Positions 8,095-18,162 of a DNA stretch of 64,000 bases are shown here, piece by piece (the stretch's first letter is position 1; each line of letters begins with the position of its first letter). Below the pieces are notes generated by a model. That model made no database searches. It was not told the origin of the DNA and saw nothing but the letters and a program-made list of their open reading frames with translations. Origin of the DNA: Actinoplanes sp. NBRC 103695 (GTDB lineage: Bacteria > Actinomycetota > Actinomycetes > Mycobacteriales > Micromonosporaceae); NCBI RefSeq assembly GCF_030269485.1, contig NZ_BSTL01000007.1, forward strand, positions 261,204 through 325,203. Direction: 5' to 3'. Both the position numbers and the translations under genes were made by a program.

Positions 8095-8587
8095 CGGTGA
8101 ACTCGTGGTTGAGGAGCCACTGCTTGACCGGCAGCCCCCAGCGGTAGCCGCCCAGCGAGCCGTCCTTGCGCTGCACCCGGTGGCACGGGACGAACAGGGC
8201 CGCCGCGTTGGACGCACACGCCTGGGCCGCGCCACGGATCGCCAGTGGCCGCCCGGCCAGTCCGGCGAAATCCGAGTAGTCGATCGGCGAGCCCGGCTTG
8301 ATGTCGCGCATCACCCGCCACGCGTGGGTGATGAACGAGCCACCGCTGCGCTGCAGAACCGGAACGTCGTCGATCGCCGCGACATCACCATCCAGATAGG
8401 ACTTGACCGCGTCGGTCGCCGGGCCGAGATCGGGCGACGGTGTCAGCTCGTCCATCAGGTCGCGATGGATCAGGGGTATCAGCTTGGCCGCCTCGGACGT
8501 GAAACCGGACGCCAGCACGGCGCCGTCGGCGTTGACCACCAGGGTGAACGCGCCGGCGGGAGTGGGCAGGGTCGTGTATCGCAACAT
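8090..8587 (-). CDS. ogt: methylated-DNA--protein-cysteine methyltransferase
   Basis: 165 aa suicide enzyme that repairs O6-alkylguanine. The active-site motif VPCHRV is near the C-terminus, followed by GSLGGYRWGLPVKQWLLNHE. ATG 8587 is chosen because GAGGAG lies 6 bp upstream. A GTG at 8605 overlapping the previous stop as GTGA would add six residues. It follows the ada-alkA gene directly and is surely in the same operon. Its last codons run into the minisatellite. Confidence 0.92.
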   Translation of the reverse strand: MLRYTTLPTPAGAFTLVVNADGAVLASGFTSEAAKLIPLIHRDLMDELTPSPDLGPATDAVKSYLDGDVAAIDDVPVLQRSGGSFITHAWRVMRDIKPGSPIDYSDFAGLAGRPLAIRGAAQACASNAAALFVPCHRVQRKDGSLGGYRWGLPVKQWLLNHEFTA

Positions 8588-8601
8588 CAGGATCTCCTCG
8601 G

Positions 8602-10125
8602 TCACCGGTCGGGGGTTTCAGAGTGCCGCTTTTCGGATGCCGCCGGAGCGGCCTGTGGATAACCGCGCCAGAGGCGGATCAGCGCATACGAGCGCCACGG
8701 GCGCCAGCGTTCGGCGTGCTGCTCCAACGCTTTCGGCTTGCCGGGCAGCCCCATTAGCTCGGCTCCACGTTGGACGGCAACATCCGTGGGGAGGAACACA
8801 TCAGGATCGCCGATCGCTCTCATCGCGACGTAACCTGCCGTCCATGCCCCGATGCCCGGTATCTCCATGAGCCGCGCGACCGACTCGGCGCGGTCGGCGC
8901 CCGGCTCCAGATCCACCTTGCCGTCCGCCACCGCCTCGGCCAGCGCACGGATCGTCGCGCGCCTCGCCGCCGGCATCCGGAAAGCCGCCTCCGGCATCCG
9001 GGCCACCGTCTCCGCGCTCGGAAAACCGGCCAGGTCGCCGGCGCCGCGGTCGCCGAAGTCTTCGGGAGTGGGGTCGCCGGGAGTGAGTTCGCCGGGAGTG
9101 CCGTGTTCGAGCATGCGGGTCAGCGTCGTCCGCGCGCTCGCCACACTCACCTGCTGGCCGACGACCGCCCGGACCGCCATCTCGAACCCGTCGACCGAAC
9201 GCGGCACCCGTACCCCAGGCTCCGCGGTGACCAGCGCGCTCAGCGCGGGATCCGCACCCAGCGTGCCATCGACGGCGATCGGGTCCGCGTCGAGGTCGAA
9301 AAGGCGGCGGCAGCGCGCGACCGCCGGCGCCAGGTCGCGCACGTCGGCGAGCCGCAGCGCGGCGGAGACCCAGCGATCACCCGGCCGCAGCGTGACGGTC
9401 GCGCTTCCGTGCGGGAGATTCAAACCTCTCCGGTACGCGGTGCCGGAGCACTCCTCGACGCCGGGCAGGGCGCGGGCAGCCAGGAACCCGAGCAGCGACG
9501 GGGCGTGCAGCGGCGCCCGGAACGCCAGCCGCAGCGAGATCGTGCCGGCCTCCGCGGTCGCCTTCGGCCGCCGTTCCCGCAGCTGGCCCGGCGGACGCGC
9601 GTACACCTCGAGGATCGTGTCGTTGAACTGCCGCACGCTGCCGAAACCGGCGGCGAACGCGATCTCCGCCAGCCCGAGGTCGGTGGTCTCGACGAGGATC
9701 CGGGCGGTCTGAGCCCGCTGCGCCCGGGCCAGCGCCAGCGGTCCGGCGCCCAGCTCGGCGGTGAGCATGCGGTGCAGGTGACGCTCGGTGTATCCGAGAC
9801 GGCTCGCCAGCCCGGGCACGCCCTCGCGGTCGACCACGCCGTCGCCGATCAGGCGCATCGCGCGGCCGACCACGTCCGCTCGCACGTCCCACTCCGGGGA
9901 TCCGGGCGCGGCGTCCGGGCGGCAGCGGCGGCAGGCACGGAACCCGGCCCGCTGCGCGGCGGCGGCGCTGGGGTGGAACTCGACGTTCCGGGCTTTCGGC
10001 GTGACGGCCGGGCAGGACGGCCGGCAGTAGATGCCGGTGGTCCGCACGGCCGTGTAGAACCAGCCGTCGAACCGCTGGTCGCGGCTGCTGACGGCGCGGT
10101 AACAGCGCTCGAAGTCCAACTCCAT
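8602..10125 (-). CDS. Ada-type regulator fused to AlkA DNA-3-methyladenine glycosylase
   Basis: 507 aa, three domains. Residues 1-80 form the Ada metal-binding methyl-acceptor domain with Cys at the expected places (TTGIYCRPSCPA, RACRRCRPDAA). Residues 85-190 are an AraC-type double HTH (LASRLGYTERHLHRML, IAFAAGFGSVRQFN). From about 200 onward is an AlkA-type glycosylase with VRAVVGQQVSVASA and the helix-hairpin-helix LMEIPGIGAWTAGYVAMRA followed by the catalytic-region Asp (FLPTDVAVQRG). A PTP/GDP-type linker near residue 350 looks like a small internal expansion. It senses alkyl damage and probably autoregulates this operon with ogt. Confidence 0.92.
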   Translation of the reverse strand: MELDFERCYRAVSSRDQRFDGWFYTAVRTTGIYCRPSCPAVTPKARNVEFHPSAAAAQRAGFRACRRCRPDAAPGSPEWDVRADVVGRAMRLIGDGVVDREGVPGLASRLGYTERHLHRMLTAELGAGPLALARAQRAQTARILVETTDLGLAEIAFAAGFGSVRQFNDTILEVYARPPGQLRERRPKATAEAGTISLRLAFRAPLHAPSLLGFLAARALPGVEECSGTAYRRGLNLPHGSATVTLRPGDRWVSAALRLADVRDLAPAVARCRRLFDLDADPIAVDGTLGADPALSALVTAEPGVRVPRSVDGFEMAVRAVVGQQVSVASARTTLTRMLEHGTPGELTPGDPTPEDFGDRGAGDLAGFPSAETVARMPEAAFRMPAARRATIRALAEAVADGKVDLEPGADRAESVARLMEIPGIGAWTAGYVAMRAIGDPDVFLPTDVAVQRGAELMGLPGKPKALEQHAERWRPWRSYALIRLWRGYPQAAPAASEKRHSETPDR

Positions 10126-10293
10126 GCCACCGAGTCTGCTCCCGCCGCGGGTCGCATGGCTGGCGGGATTCGGACATGACCTTCAGTGATAGTTGAGGAC
10201 GCCGGCCACGGCGCGTCGCTGCGGAGGGTTGCCGTGGTGAACCGGATCATCCTGGACTTTCCGGCCGATCCGGACCCGGGGTGGACGATCGCG

Positions 10294-10320
10294 TTGGGCT
10301 CGCCGGCGGACACGTAGACT
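10294..10320 (+). promoter_or_regulatory. possible ychF promoter
   Basis: TAGACT at 10315-10320 matches an actinobacterial TANNNT -10 box and lies 8 bp before the ychF GTG, which would give a leaderless or nearly leaderless transcript. A weak TTGGGC at 10294-10299 could be the -35, with a short 15-bp spacer. Support is the -10 match and position only. Confidence 0.35.
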
Positions 10321-10328
10321 GGACCGTT

Positions 10329-11414
<1,086 letters not shown>

Positions 11415-11416
11415 AT

Positions 11417-12139
11417 TTAGCTGGTCTCCGGGTTGGGCTGCGGTGATCCGTGCTTGAACGCGCCGTGCAAGTCTGCGGCGAACCGCAGCCAGCCCACCTC
11501 CGGGTCTGGCTCGCTCCAGGAGAACGGCGATTCCTTCACGGCCACTGCCCAAGCCATGTGGAAGAGCCCGGTATCCCGCATTCGCTTGCACATAATTGCC
11601 ATACGCTCAAGGTATGTAGCCATGTAGAAGACGGGGTCGACACGGCCGAGCCGGACGCCGGACTGGACTGCCTTGGTGCTATCTGTATTGTCGCCCATGA
11701 CGAATACATAGGCGCGCCGCATCCTCGGTGGTAGCAGGCGGTTGAGCTCGGCCTGCCTGGCGTCTTCAGCCATGCCGAGGATCTCGTCGGCCCGATTATT
11801 CAAGTTCTTACCCTCGCTGCCACTCATGGACTTATATTCCACGGCAAGAATGGGGTTTCCTGCTTGTAGTACCACCAGGTCCCAGGACTTACTAGCGCGG
11901 TAATAGCCCGGCAGGGTTGCCCTTCGATTGGTGCGCATGTCTAGATCTACTGCGCCAGTGGCACGGATCTCGTCGACGACGAGCTGATTGATGGCGTTCA
12001 GATGGAGTCCGCCGGTGACCGAGCTCCGGCGTCCTTGCTGTGCGGACCCTTTTGCGGCCGACCTTGCTGCCTGGTCCTCGCGAACGCTCACCCAGTCCCT
12101 CAGTGCTGCACTTACGCGGTCATGAGTTTCGCTGTACAT
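11417..12139 (-). CDS. XhoI/PaeR7I-family type II restriction endonuclease, short form
   Basis: 240 aa. The core LPGYYRASKSWDLVV, then ILAVEYKSMSGSEG and NLNNRADEILG, matches the conserved block of PaeR7I/XhoI (CTCGAG cutters). It supplies a PD-(D/E)xK-like site with Asp87, Glu101 and Lys103 as likely catalytic residues. The second endonuclease of the island shares the same block but is 46 residues longer and quite diverged, so the two are paralogues rather than copies. Codon use and GC are lower than in ychF, a sign of transfer. It is divergent from endonuclease 2 across a 342-bp gap and convergent with ychF. Confidence 0.8.
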   Translation of the reverse strand: MYSETHDRVSAALRDWVSVREDQAARSAAKGSAQQGRRSSVTGGLHLNAINQLVVDEIRATGAVDLDMRTNRRATLPGYYRASKSWDLVVLQAGNPILAVEYKSMSGSEGKNLNNRADEILGMAEDARQAELNRLLPPRMRRAYVFVMGDNTDSTKAVQSGVRLGRVDPVFYMATYLERMAIMCKRMRDTGLFHMAWAVAVKESPFSWSEPDPEVGWLRFAADLHGAFKHGSPQPNPETS

Positions 12140-12481
12140 GCCACCTCGCTGCTGGAGTACTCCGAGGTGGACAACCTACACGGCCCGAGTGGAGCGAGGT
12201 CTGTGTGTATCGGCGGTATGGGTAACCCATAGCCGTGCTGAGAACTCACTGGCGGGAGCTCACGTTGGTGGTTCCCGATCGATCTCCCCGCTCGACCTGG
12301 CCCAGTTGTTAGGTGTCGGCCCGCAGATCTGCTGAGAGGGGCCCGATCGTCTCAACCCGAAGGATGTAACGGTTCGTGAGGTGTAGCAGGCGTGGCTTGC
12401 ATGAAGGACCGCAGCGTCGTCGCGCTCCCCTCCAACGTCTAGGGTCGAGTTCCATCGATTGTGGACCCTGAGGAGGAACGA
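12140..12481. promoter_or_regulatory. divergent control region of the two endonuclease genes
   Basis: No gene is seen here. The region must hold both endonuclease promoters. At 12217-12231 there is a perfect 15-bp palindrome with an ATGGGT half-site around a central A, flanked by T and A, a plausible operator although no controller protein gene is present. Just before endonuclease 2 an AGGAGG (12471-12476) sits 5 bp ahead of the GTG at 12482 and decides that start. Confidence 0.5.
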
Positions 12482-13342
12482 GTGACGCCTGAGCAAAGCC
12501 GCGACCTTGACAACGCATTGCTGGCTTACTGGACGAGCAGGGATGAGGCTGCCGTCAAGCAGCAAGCGAGTAATGCCCCGGACGTTGGTGGGCGAGCTGG
12601 GGTTACGAGCGGGGGACACCTGGATCGGGTTGCGCAATTGCTCGGAAAGGTGTGCATCGCGGCTGGCGCCCCGGCCGAGCAGGTGTATTACAAAGCGCCG
12701 AAAGGCGATCCGTACAGACGCCCCAAGGTAAAGAAGGGGTATACGTTGCCCGGCTATTTTCGGCCGACCAAGGAGTGGGACGTGGTGGTCTACCACGAGG
12801 GTGTGCCGATCGCAGTGATCGAGCTCAAGAGCCAGAACGGTCCCTCGTACGGGAACAACGCGAACAACCGCGCCGAGGAGGCGATAGGGAACGCGGTTGA
12901 CCTTGCTCGCGCCGCGGAGGCGGGTCTGGTGCAGGGCCGCCCTTGGATCGGCTACGCCTTTGTCATCGAGGACGACGAACGATCCCGTGCCATGGATGGC
13001 AGAAAGACGGGATCCCTTCTTCACCAGGATCGGTATTTCGACGACTGGTCCTATGTGGGGCGCATATGCCTGCTCTGCAGTCGACTGACGGAGGAGCGCT
13101 TCTACGATTCTGCGTGGGTCGTCGCGACGAGTCGCCCCACTTGTCCGGCACCCGTCGGTAAGCTTCACAAGTGTCCGCAAATCGCGAAGGGCATCAGTCC
13201 GCACCTGCACAAATTCGGTCGACGCGAGCCGGATGTAAATTTGGGGTACGTTTCGTTCATTACTGGATTGTCGAAGCAGATCGAGAAATATTATTCTTCC
13301 GGGCCTGCCACCGGCGATCCAAAACTGAGCCTGGCGGGCTGA
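12482..13342 (+). CDS. XhoI/PaeR7I-family type II restriction endonuclease, long form
   Basis: 286 aa from GTG 12482, chosen for the ideally placed AGGAGG. The family block is LPGYFRPTKEWDVVV, then VIELKSQNGPSYGNNANNR and EEAIGNAVDL, almost the classical PaeR7I sequence, with Asp100, Glu114 and Lys116 as the probable catalytic set. The C-terminal part holds family-typical Trp/Cys segments (DWSYVGRICLLCSRLTEE). This is the more canonical member and the likelier partner of the methyltransferase, whose stop lies 1 bp beyond its own, convergently. Predicted target CTCGAG by family; not tested. Confidence 0.88.
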   Translation: MTPEQSRDLDNALLAYWTSRDEAAVKQQASNAPDVGGRAGVTSGGHLDRVAQLLGKVCIAAGAPAEQVYYKAPKGDPYRRPKVKKGYTLPGYFRPTKEWDVVVYHEGVPIAVIELKSQNGPSYGNNANNRAEEAIGNAVDLARAAEAGLVQGRPWIGYAFVIEDDERSRAMDGRKTGSLLHQDRYFDDWSYVGRICLLCSRLTEERFYDSAWVVATSRPTCPAPVGKLHKCPQIAKGISPHLHKFGRREPDVNLGYVSFITGLSKQIEKYYSSGPATGDPKLSLAG

Positions 13343-13343
13343 C

Positions 13344-15101
13344 TCAAGAGGGGATTTCGGCCACGCCGTAAAGTCTTAGTGCGACTTTCGTTGCAGCGTT
13401 GACGTCTCGCTTGCGGAAGGCGTCCTTCAGCTCCTCCCGAGCGGCTTCGTCGATATCGGCGAATCGTGGCACTCGGATCCGGCGAAGGTACTGCGCTTGG
13501 AAACGGAGCGTGCCGCCGCGCATGCGGACGCAGTAGGTTGAGATGAACAGCTCCGCGACGTCGCTCAGCAGTAGACCGGCCAGAACATCGAGGTTCCAGT
13601 CGCTCTCGCCCTCGTGGATCCAATATAGATTGTGGTGCGGGTAGTACTGGCCTTCGTCCATGACAGGCCAAATGCGCTGACTCATATCGGGGAGCAATAT
13701 CTTACGCCGCAGCCGGAGCCCTTCAATGACTCTGTCAATGGTTCGGTGTTCTCGACCGGGACTTCGGCGTCCGACGTTGCGATCAGACAGCGTTTGCCAG
13801 TGTCGGCGGAAATAACCAGCCAGCCGAGGCCACTCATCAAGATCGACTAGGCCGGTCGAGCTCCACGGGTTCACCAGGTAGTGCTCTGACCAGTTGATCC
13901 TTCCTGAACTGAGGTCACTGCGCACGACCATCGGCAGCAGCCGCTCCTCCTCGGCGACGCTGCTGTCCTTGGTCACATAGATCTGGTCGGCGCCGGAGGC
14001 GAGTCCGATGCCCACCTTGGCTCCCGTCTCCTCCAGGAGGGGAAAACGTTCCTCCAGGTCGGCGACGAGAGCGAGACGGTCCGGACTACCCGTCGGCCAG
14101 CCTGCCTGCGTGGTGAACCAGTGGCTCAGCCAAGCCGCAGAGATGCCTGTCGAGTGCAGCGCGCCGCCGCGCCCGCGCTGGTACCACTCGCGCAGGTCGG
14201 CAGCGGACGCCTCGGTAAAGTCAGCGGTCGTGTCGGCGATGACCGCCGGTCCTTGAGTGCCGGCGCGGATGACTGTGATCGCTGGGTACGCCGACACCTG
14301 GGTCTCGAACGCGTCGACGTCATGCATTGTTATCGCTGCTTCGACTGAGTAGTCACTGGCGACAAGGCTGCGTAACGCCTTGCCATAGGCATTTCGCATC
14401 CACCGATCAGCACAGATAAAACCTAGATGCCCGCCGTCTCGCAACGTCTCGAGGCCACGTTCGTAAAAACCGATGAAGATGTCGGCCCGCCCGCCCATGG
14501 TCGGGCATGCCTTTCGATATGCGTTCGACCGCGCCTCAGGAATGTCTTCAAGTCGGATGTACGGGGGGTTGCCAATTACGAAGTCGGCCGCGATCTCGTT
14601 GCGCTTGCCGAGCAAAAAGTCGTCCTGGAAAATCCATTCATGGGTCAGCTTGTCGGCTGTCTCCGGTTCAACACCATTTCGCATCAGAAGGTCTTCAACG
14701 GCGGTCCGAGCGGCGGACACATTTGCCGCAAGCAGGTCACAAGCGCGAATGGCGCCGCTAGCAGCCGAGATGGGTTTTTGGTGAAGTGCGCAACTCTGAA
14801 CAAGCCGTTCGACCATGGGGATGAGGAAGGCGCCATGTCCGCAGGCTGGCTCGATCGCCACCAAGTTTGCCAGGTCTCGATGCGGGTCATAGCCGACGAG
14901 GTCAAGGATCAGATCGACGACCCACCGGCGGGTGAAGACTTCGCCGTGGTTGTCGGACGGATCGTGTGACGGCGCGTGTGACAGCGGAGACTCCGTGTTG
15001 TTGAACAGGACAAGTTGTCTCTGGTTCCGAGCCGATCGAGTGTACGGCGTTCGGGTCTGAGGTTGCGTAGTCGATAGGGCGGTGTTGTCCTGTTCGAACA
15101 T
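13344..15101 (-). CDS. N6-adenine DNA methyltransferase of the XhoI-type system
   Basis: 585 aa from ATG 15101 (600 aa if ATG 15146 is used). Motif I is AIEPACGHGAFLIP (about 84-95), the SAM-binding site; motif IV NPPYIRL at 178-184 is the N6-adenine catalytic motif. The Eco57I-like order and C-terminal target-recognition region fit M.XhoI/M.PaeR7I-type enzymes that protect CTCGAG. The start lies 51 bp from the stop of the sugar permease upstream, so it may be read partly from that operon. GC is lower than in neighbours. It is the only methyltransferase serving two endonuclease genes here. Confidence 0.87.
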   Translation of the reverse strand: MFEQDNTALSTTQPQTRTPYTRSARNQRQLVLFNNTESPLSHAPSHDPSDNHGEVFTRRWVVDLILDLVGYDPHRDLANLVAIEPACGHGAFLIPMVERLVQSCALHQKPISAASGAIRACDLLAANVSAARTAVEDLLMRNGVEPETADKLTHEWIFQDDFLLGKRNEIAADFVIGNPPYIRLEDIPEARSNAYRKACPTMGGRADIFIGFYERGLETLRDGGHLGFICADRWMRNAYGKALRSLVASDYSVEAAITMHDVDAFETQVSAYPAITVIRAGTQGPAVIADTTADFTEASAADLREWYQRGRGGALHSTGISAAWLSHWFTTQAGWPTGSPDRLALVADLEERFPLLEETGAKVGIGLASGADQIYVTKDSSVAEEERLLPMVVRSDLSSGRINWSEHYLVNPWSSTGLVDLDEWPRLAGYFRRHWQTLSDRNVGRRSPGREHRTIDRVIEGLRLRRKILLPDMSQRIWPVMDEGQYYPHHNLYWIHEGESDWNLDVLAGLLLSDVAELFISTYCVRMRGGTLRFQAQYLRRIRVPRFADIDEAAREELKDAFRKRDVNAATKVALRLYGVAEIPS

Positions 15102-15152
15102 ACGTACATCTTTGCATCGGGTTGATGCATGGTCCAGTTCCCACATCAGGAT

Positions 15153-15917
15153 TCAGTCTTTCACCGCCCCGCCGAGGCCGGTGGACAAGTGGCGGCGGAC
15201 CAGGAGGAAGAAGATCAGGACCGGGATGGTCATCAAGGTTGAGGCGGCCATGATGGCGCCCCAGTCGTTCTCGTCGGGCTTGAAGAAGATCAGCAGTGCC
15301 AGCGGCAACGTCTGGTTGTCGGTCGCGCTGATGATGAGCGTGCGGGCGAACAAGAAGTCGTTCCACGCCGTGATGAAGGAGAAGACGCTGGTCGCGGCCA
15401 GGCCCGGCGCCACCAGCGGGAACAGGACGCGGTAGAGGATCGTGAGGCGGCTCGCGCCGTCCAGGGCCGCGGCCTCCTCGATCTCGACCGGTACGGCGGC
15501 CACGAAACCGCGCATCATCCAGATCGCGAACGGCAGGGTGAACGCCGTGTGGACCAGCATCAGGGAACCCAGCGTGTTCAGGGCGCCCAGATCGCGGACC
15601 AGGAAGAACAGAGGGATGGTCAGGGCCTCGATGGGCGCCATCTGAGCGATCAGGAACAGCACCAGGATCGTCGTACGGAAGCGGAAGTTGAATCTGGTGA
15701 GGGCGACCGCGGACAGGAACGCGATCAGGCCTGATGCGATCACCACGACGAGCGCGACCACGACGCTGTTCGCGAAGTACAGGGCGAAGTTCTCGACCGT
15801 GAGGACGCGGCGGAAGTTGCCGACCGGCAGCGCCGAGACGACCATCCAGAGGATCGGGAAGGCGACGGCCACCGCCACCAGGACGGCCAGCGTGTTCGGG
15901 ACGAGGCGGGGCTTCAC
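15153..15917 (-). CDS. carbohydrate ABC transporter permease (MalG/UgpE type)
   Basis: 254 aa, six predicted membrane helices. The cytoplasmic EAA loop reads EIEEAAALDGASRLTILYRVLFPLVAP, here split by position around residues 146-172, and docks the ATPase. It is the third gene of a binding protein - MalF-like - MalG-like operon and overlaps the previous permease by ATGA. No MsiK-type ATPase is encoded nearby, as is common for actinobacterial sugar importers that share one ATPase. The restriction island lies directly downstream. Confidence 0.9.
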   Translation of the reverse strand: MKPRLVPNTLAVLVAVAVAFPILWMVVSALPVGNFRRVLTVENFALYFANSVVVALVVVIASGLIAFLSAVALTRFNFRFRTTILVLFLIAQMAPIEALTIPLFFLVRDLGALNTLGSLMLVHTAFTLPFAIWMMRGFVAAVPVEIEEAAALDGASRLTILYRVLFPLVAPGLAATSVFSFITAWNDFLFARTLIISATDNQTLPLALLIFFKPDENDWGAIMAASTLMTIPVLIFFLLVRRHLSTGLGGAVKD

Positions 15918-16789
15918 AGCGGGTCACCGGAGCGGCGCAGAGTTCGCAGGTAGAGCAGGGTGACGACCAGCAGGATCACCATCATCACCATCCCGATCGC
16001 GGAGCCCAGGCCGTACTCGCCGGCGGCGAACGCCTGCTGGTAGGCCCAGACGTTCAGGGTGAGGTTCTGGCCGGCGATGCCCCCGCCGGCCGTCATCACG
16101 TAGATCTGGGTGAAGACCTTGAAGTCCCAGATGATCGACTGGATCACCACGATGGCCAGCAGCGGTCGCAGGATCGGCACCATGATCTGCCAGAACGCGC
16201 GCCAGGCGCCGGCGCCGTCGATCGCCGCGGCCTCCAGCACCGAGCCGGGGATGGCCTCGATGCCGGCGTACAGGGTGACCATCACGAACGGGAACGAGTG
16301 CCAGACGACCACGGCGCCGACCAGCGCGAACGCGGTCATCCGGTCGTACGTCCAGTTGTAGGCGCCGAGCCGGAGCACCTGATTGACCAGCCCCAGGTTG
16401 GTGTCGAAGAGGAACATCCACACCGTGGAGCCGGAGATCGCCGGCACCGCCCAGGCGGCCATCGCGGCCAGCGACAGCAGCAGCCGGGGCAGGCGGCCGA
16501 CCTTCGTGAGCAGCACCGCGAGGCCGGCGCCGACCGCCAGCGTGGCGAGCACGCAGGCGGCGGCGAACACGACCGTCGCACCCAGCACCGACCAGAACTG
16601 CTCGTCGCCGAACAGGGCGACGTAGTTGGCGAAGCCGACGTAACGCGTGGGCTGCCCGCCGCTGACCTGCGCCTGGCGGAGATCCAGGGCGGAGATCAAC
16701 CCCAACTGCCAGATGGGGTACACGAACAGCGGCACCAGCACCGCCGCCGCAGGGAGCAGGAGCCAGAGCGGCGTGAACCGCCTCGTCAT
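15914..16789 (-). CDS. carbohydrate ABC transporter permease (MalF/UgpA type)
   Basis: 291 aa. Begins MTRRFTPLWLLLPAAAVLVP with a first membrane helix, then a periplasmic loop (YVGFANYVALFGDEQFW) and the remaining helices. The EAA loop SVLEAAAIDGAGAWRAFWQI is in the C-terminal half. ATG 16789 overlaps the stop of the binding protein as ATGA. The frame stays open far upstream, but that part is antisense-frame read-through of the binding-protein gene and is not included. Confidence 0.9.
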   Translation of the reverse strand: MTRRFTPLWLLLPAAAVLVPLFVYPIWQLGLISALDLRQAQVSGGQPTRYVGFANYVALFGDEQFWSVLGATVVFAAACVLATLAVGAGLAVLLTKVGRLPRLLLSLAAMAAWAVPAISGSTVWMFLFDTNLGLVNQVLRLGAYNWTYDRMTAFALVGAVVVWHSFPFVMVTLYAGIEAIPGSVLEAAAIDGAGAWRAFWQIMVPILRPLLAIVVIQSIIWDFKVFTQIYVMTAGGGIAGQNLTLNVWAYQQAFAAGEYGLGSAIGMVMMVILLVVTLLYLRTLRRSGDPL

Positions 16790-18045
16790 TGTTTCAGTGC
16801 CGCGTCGATCTGTTTGGCCGCCTCGTCGGTGGCCTGGTCGACCGTGGACTTGCCGGTGACCACCTTCTGGATCATCGTGGGCAGCACACCCTGCGCGTCG
16901 ATCTTGCCCCAGCCGGGGTTCAACGGCACGAACCGTGTGCCCGACTTGATCGTGTCGGTGAACGGCTTCAGGAACGGGTCCTTCGCCGCCGCCTGCTCCA
17001 ACGCCGGCGTCAGGGTGGGCAGGTTGCCCATCGCGTCGAACATCTTGCCCTGGTATTCGGCGCTCGCCAGCAGGGTGAGGAAGTCGGCGCCGAGCGCCGG
17101 ACGTTTGCTGTTCTTCATGATGCCGAGGTTGTTGCCGCCGGCGAAGGCGGGCGCGATCGAGCCGGGCTTGCCGCCGGGCAGCGGAACGACCGCGTACTTG
17201 CCCTTGACCGGCCCGGCGTCGACGGCGCCGCGGTTGAAATTGCCGAGGATCGCCATGCCGGCTTTGCCGGCGGCGAAGAGCTCGACGGTTTTCCCGCCGG
17301 TGAGGTCCGCGCACTGCGGTGCGGGGCAGATCTCCGGTCCGATCAGGCTGGTGTACGCCGTCAGCCCGGCTCGCGAGGGCGCCGAGTTGATCTGCGGGAT
17401 GTCGCCACCGGCATCCCAGACGTAGGGCAGGGCGGCGAACGTGTACTTGCCGCCGGCGGCCACCCCGACCAGGTCCGGCTTCCGCGCGTGGATGGCCTTG
17501 CCGGCCGCGGCGACGTCGGCCTGCGAGGTCGGCGCCGCCAGGCCGAGCTCGGTGAAGACGTCGGTGCGGTAGTAGAGCGCGCGCACCCCGACGTACCAGG
17601 GGACGCCGAGCAGCGTGTTCTGGTAGGTGGCGCTGGCCTTCGCGTCGGCGCCGAGGTCCTTGCCCTCCGGCCACGCGGTCACGGCCGGGCCGAGGTCGGC
17701 CAGGCCACCGGCGGCCGCGTACTCGGCGAGGTCGGTGTTGCCGTACTCGACGACGTCCGGCGCACTGGCCGGGTCGTTGAAGGCGCCCTTGAACCGTGCG
17801 CCGCGCGTCTCCACCGGTATGTACTGCACGTCTACAGTGACCCCGGCGTTCTTGGCGGTGAACTCGGCGATCGCCTCCTGGACGACCTTCTCCTTCGGTG
17901 CCCGGTTGGGCTCGTCGAAGAGCCACACCTTGAGCGTGCCGGTGCGATCGCCACCGCCCGAGGGGGTGTCCGCGGGCACGGAGGTGGAAGGGGCACAGGC
18001 GCCGAGCAGCAGACCGGCGGTGACGAGCGGGACGAGAAGCTTCAT
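16786..18045 (-). CDS. sugar ABC transporter substrate-binding lipoprotein
   Basis: 419 aa. The signal peptide ends in lipobox LLGACAPS, so the mature protein is a membrane-tethered lipoprotein. The fold signature of family 1 solute-binding proteins is clear (TLKVWLFDEPNR, DVVEYGNTDLAEYAAAGGLADL, YYRTDVFTELGL, GNLPTLTPALEQA). The ligand is probably an oligosaccharide, not assignable further. A GGGAGGG Shine-Dalgarno precedes ATG 18045. It heads the operon and is divergent from the regulator at 18163. Confidence 0.9.
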   Translation of the reverse strand: MKLLVPLVTAGLLLGACAPSTSVPADTPSGGGDRTGTLKVWLFDEPNRAPKEKVVQEAIAEFTAKNAGVTVDVQYIPVETRGARFKGAFNDPASAPDVVEYGNTDLAEYAAAGGLADLGPAVTAWPEGKDLGADAKASATYQNTLLGVPWYVGVRALYYRTDVFTELGLAAPTSQADVAAAGKAIHARKPDLVGVAAGGKYTFAALPYVWDAGGDIPQINSAPSRAGLTAYTSLIGPEICPAPQCADLTGGKTVELFAAGKAGMAILGNFNRGAVDAGPVKGKYAVVPLPGGKPGSIAPAFAGGNNLGIMKNSKRPALGADFLTLLASAEYQGKMFDAMGNLPTLTPALEQAAAKDPFLKPFTDTIKSGTRFVPLNPGWGKIDAQGVLPTMIQKVVTGKSTVDQATDEAAKQIDAALKQ

Positions 18046-18162
18046 GGGCGGAGCCCTCCCAGTACGATTACAGGACCAGGTTCGTAAGTGGCTCGTTGAT
18101 TCGGTTACTGTCCTCAATGGCCAAGCCATCGTCAAGTCTCGATCAGGCAACGGGGGGTTCCC

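Noticed and set aside
7836..8147. Open frames through the minisatellite as a repeat protein
   Set aside because: All three plus frames are open because the repeat is GC-rich and lacks stops; no ribosome site, no domain, and it overlaps the ogt end.
16790..17926. N-terminal extension of the MalF-type permease to 670 codons
   Set aside because: It lies in a shifted frame over the binding-protein gene and is Arg/Gly-rich; the permease begins at 16789 with a clear first helix.
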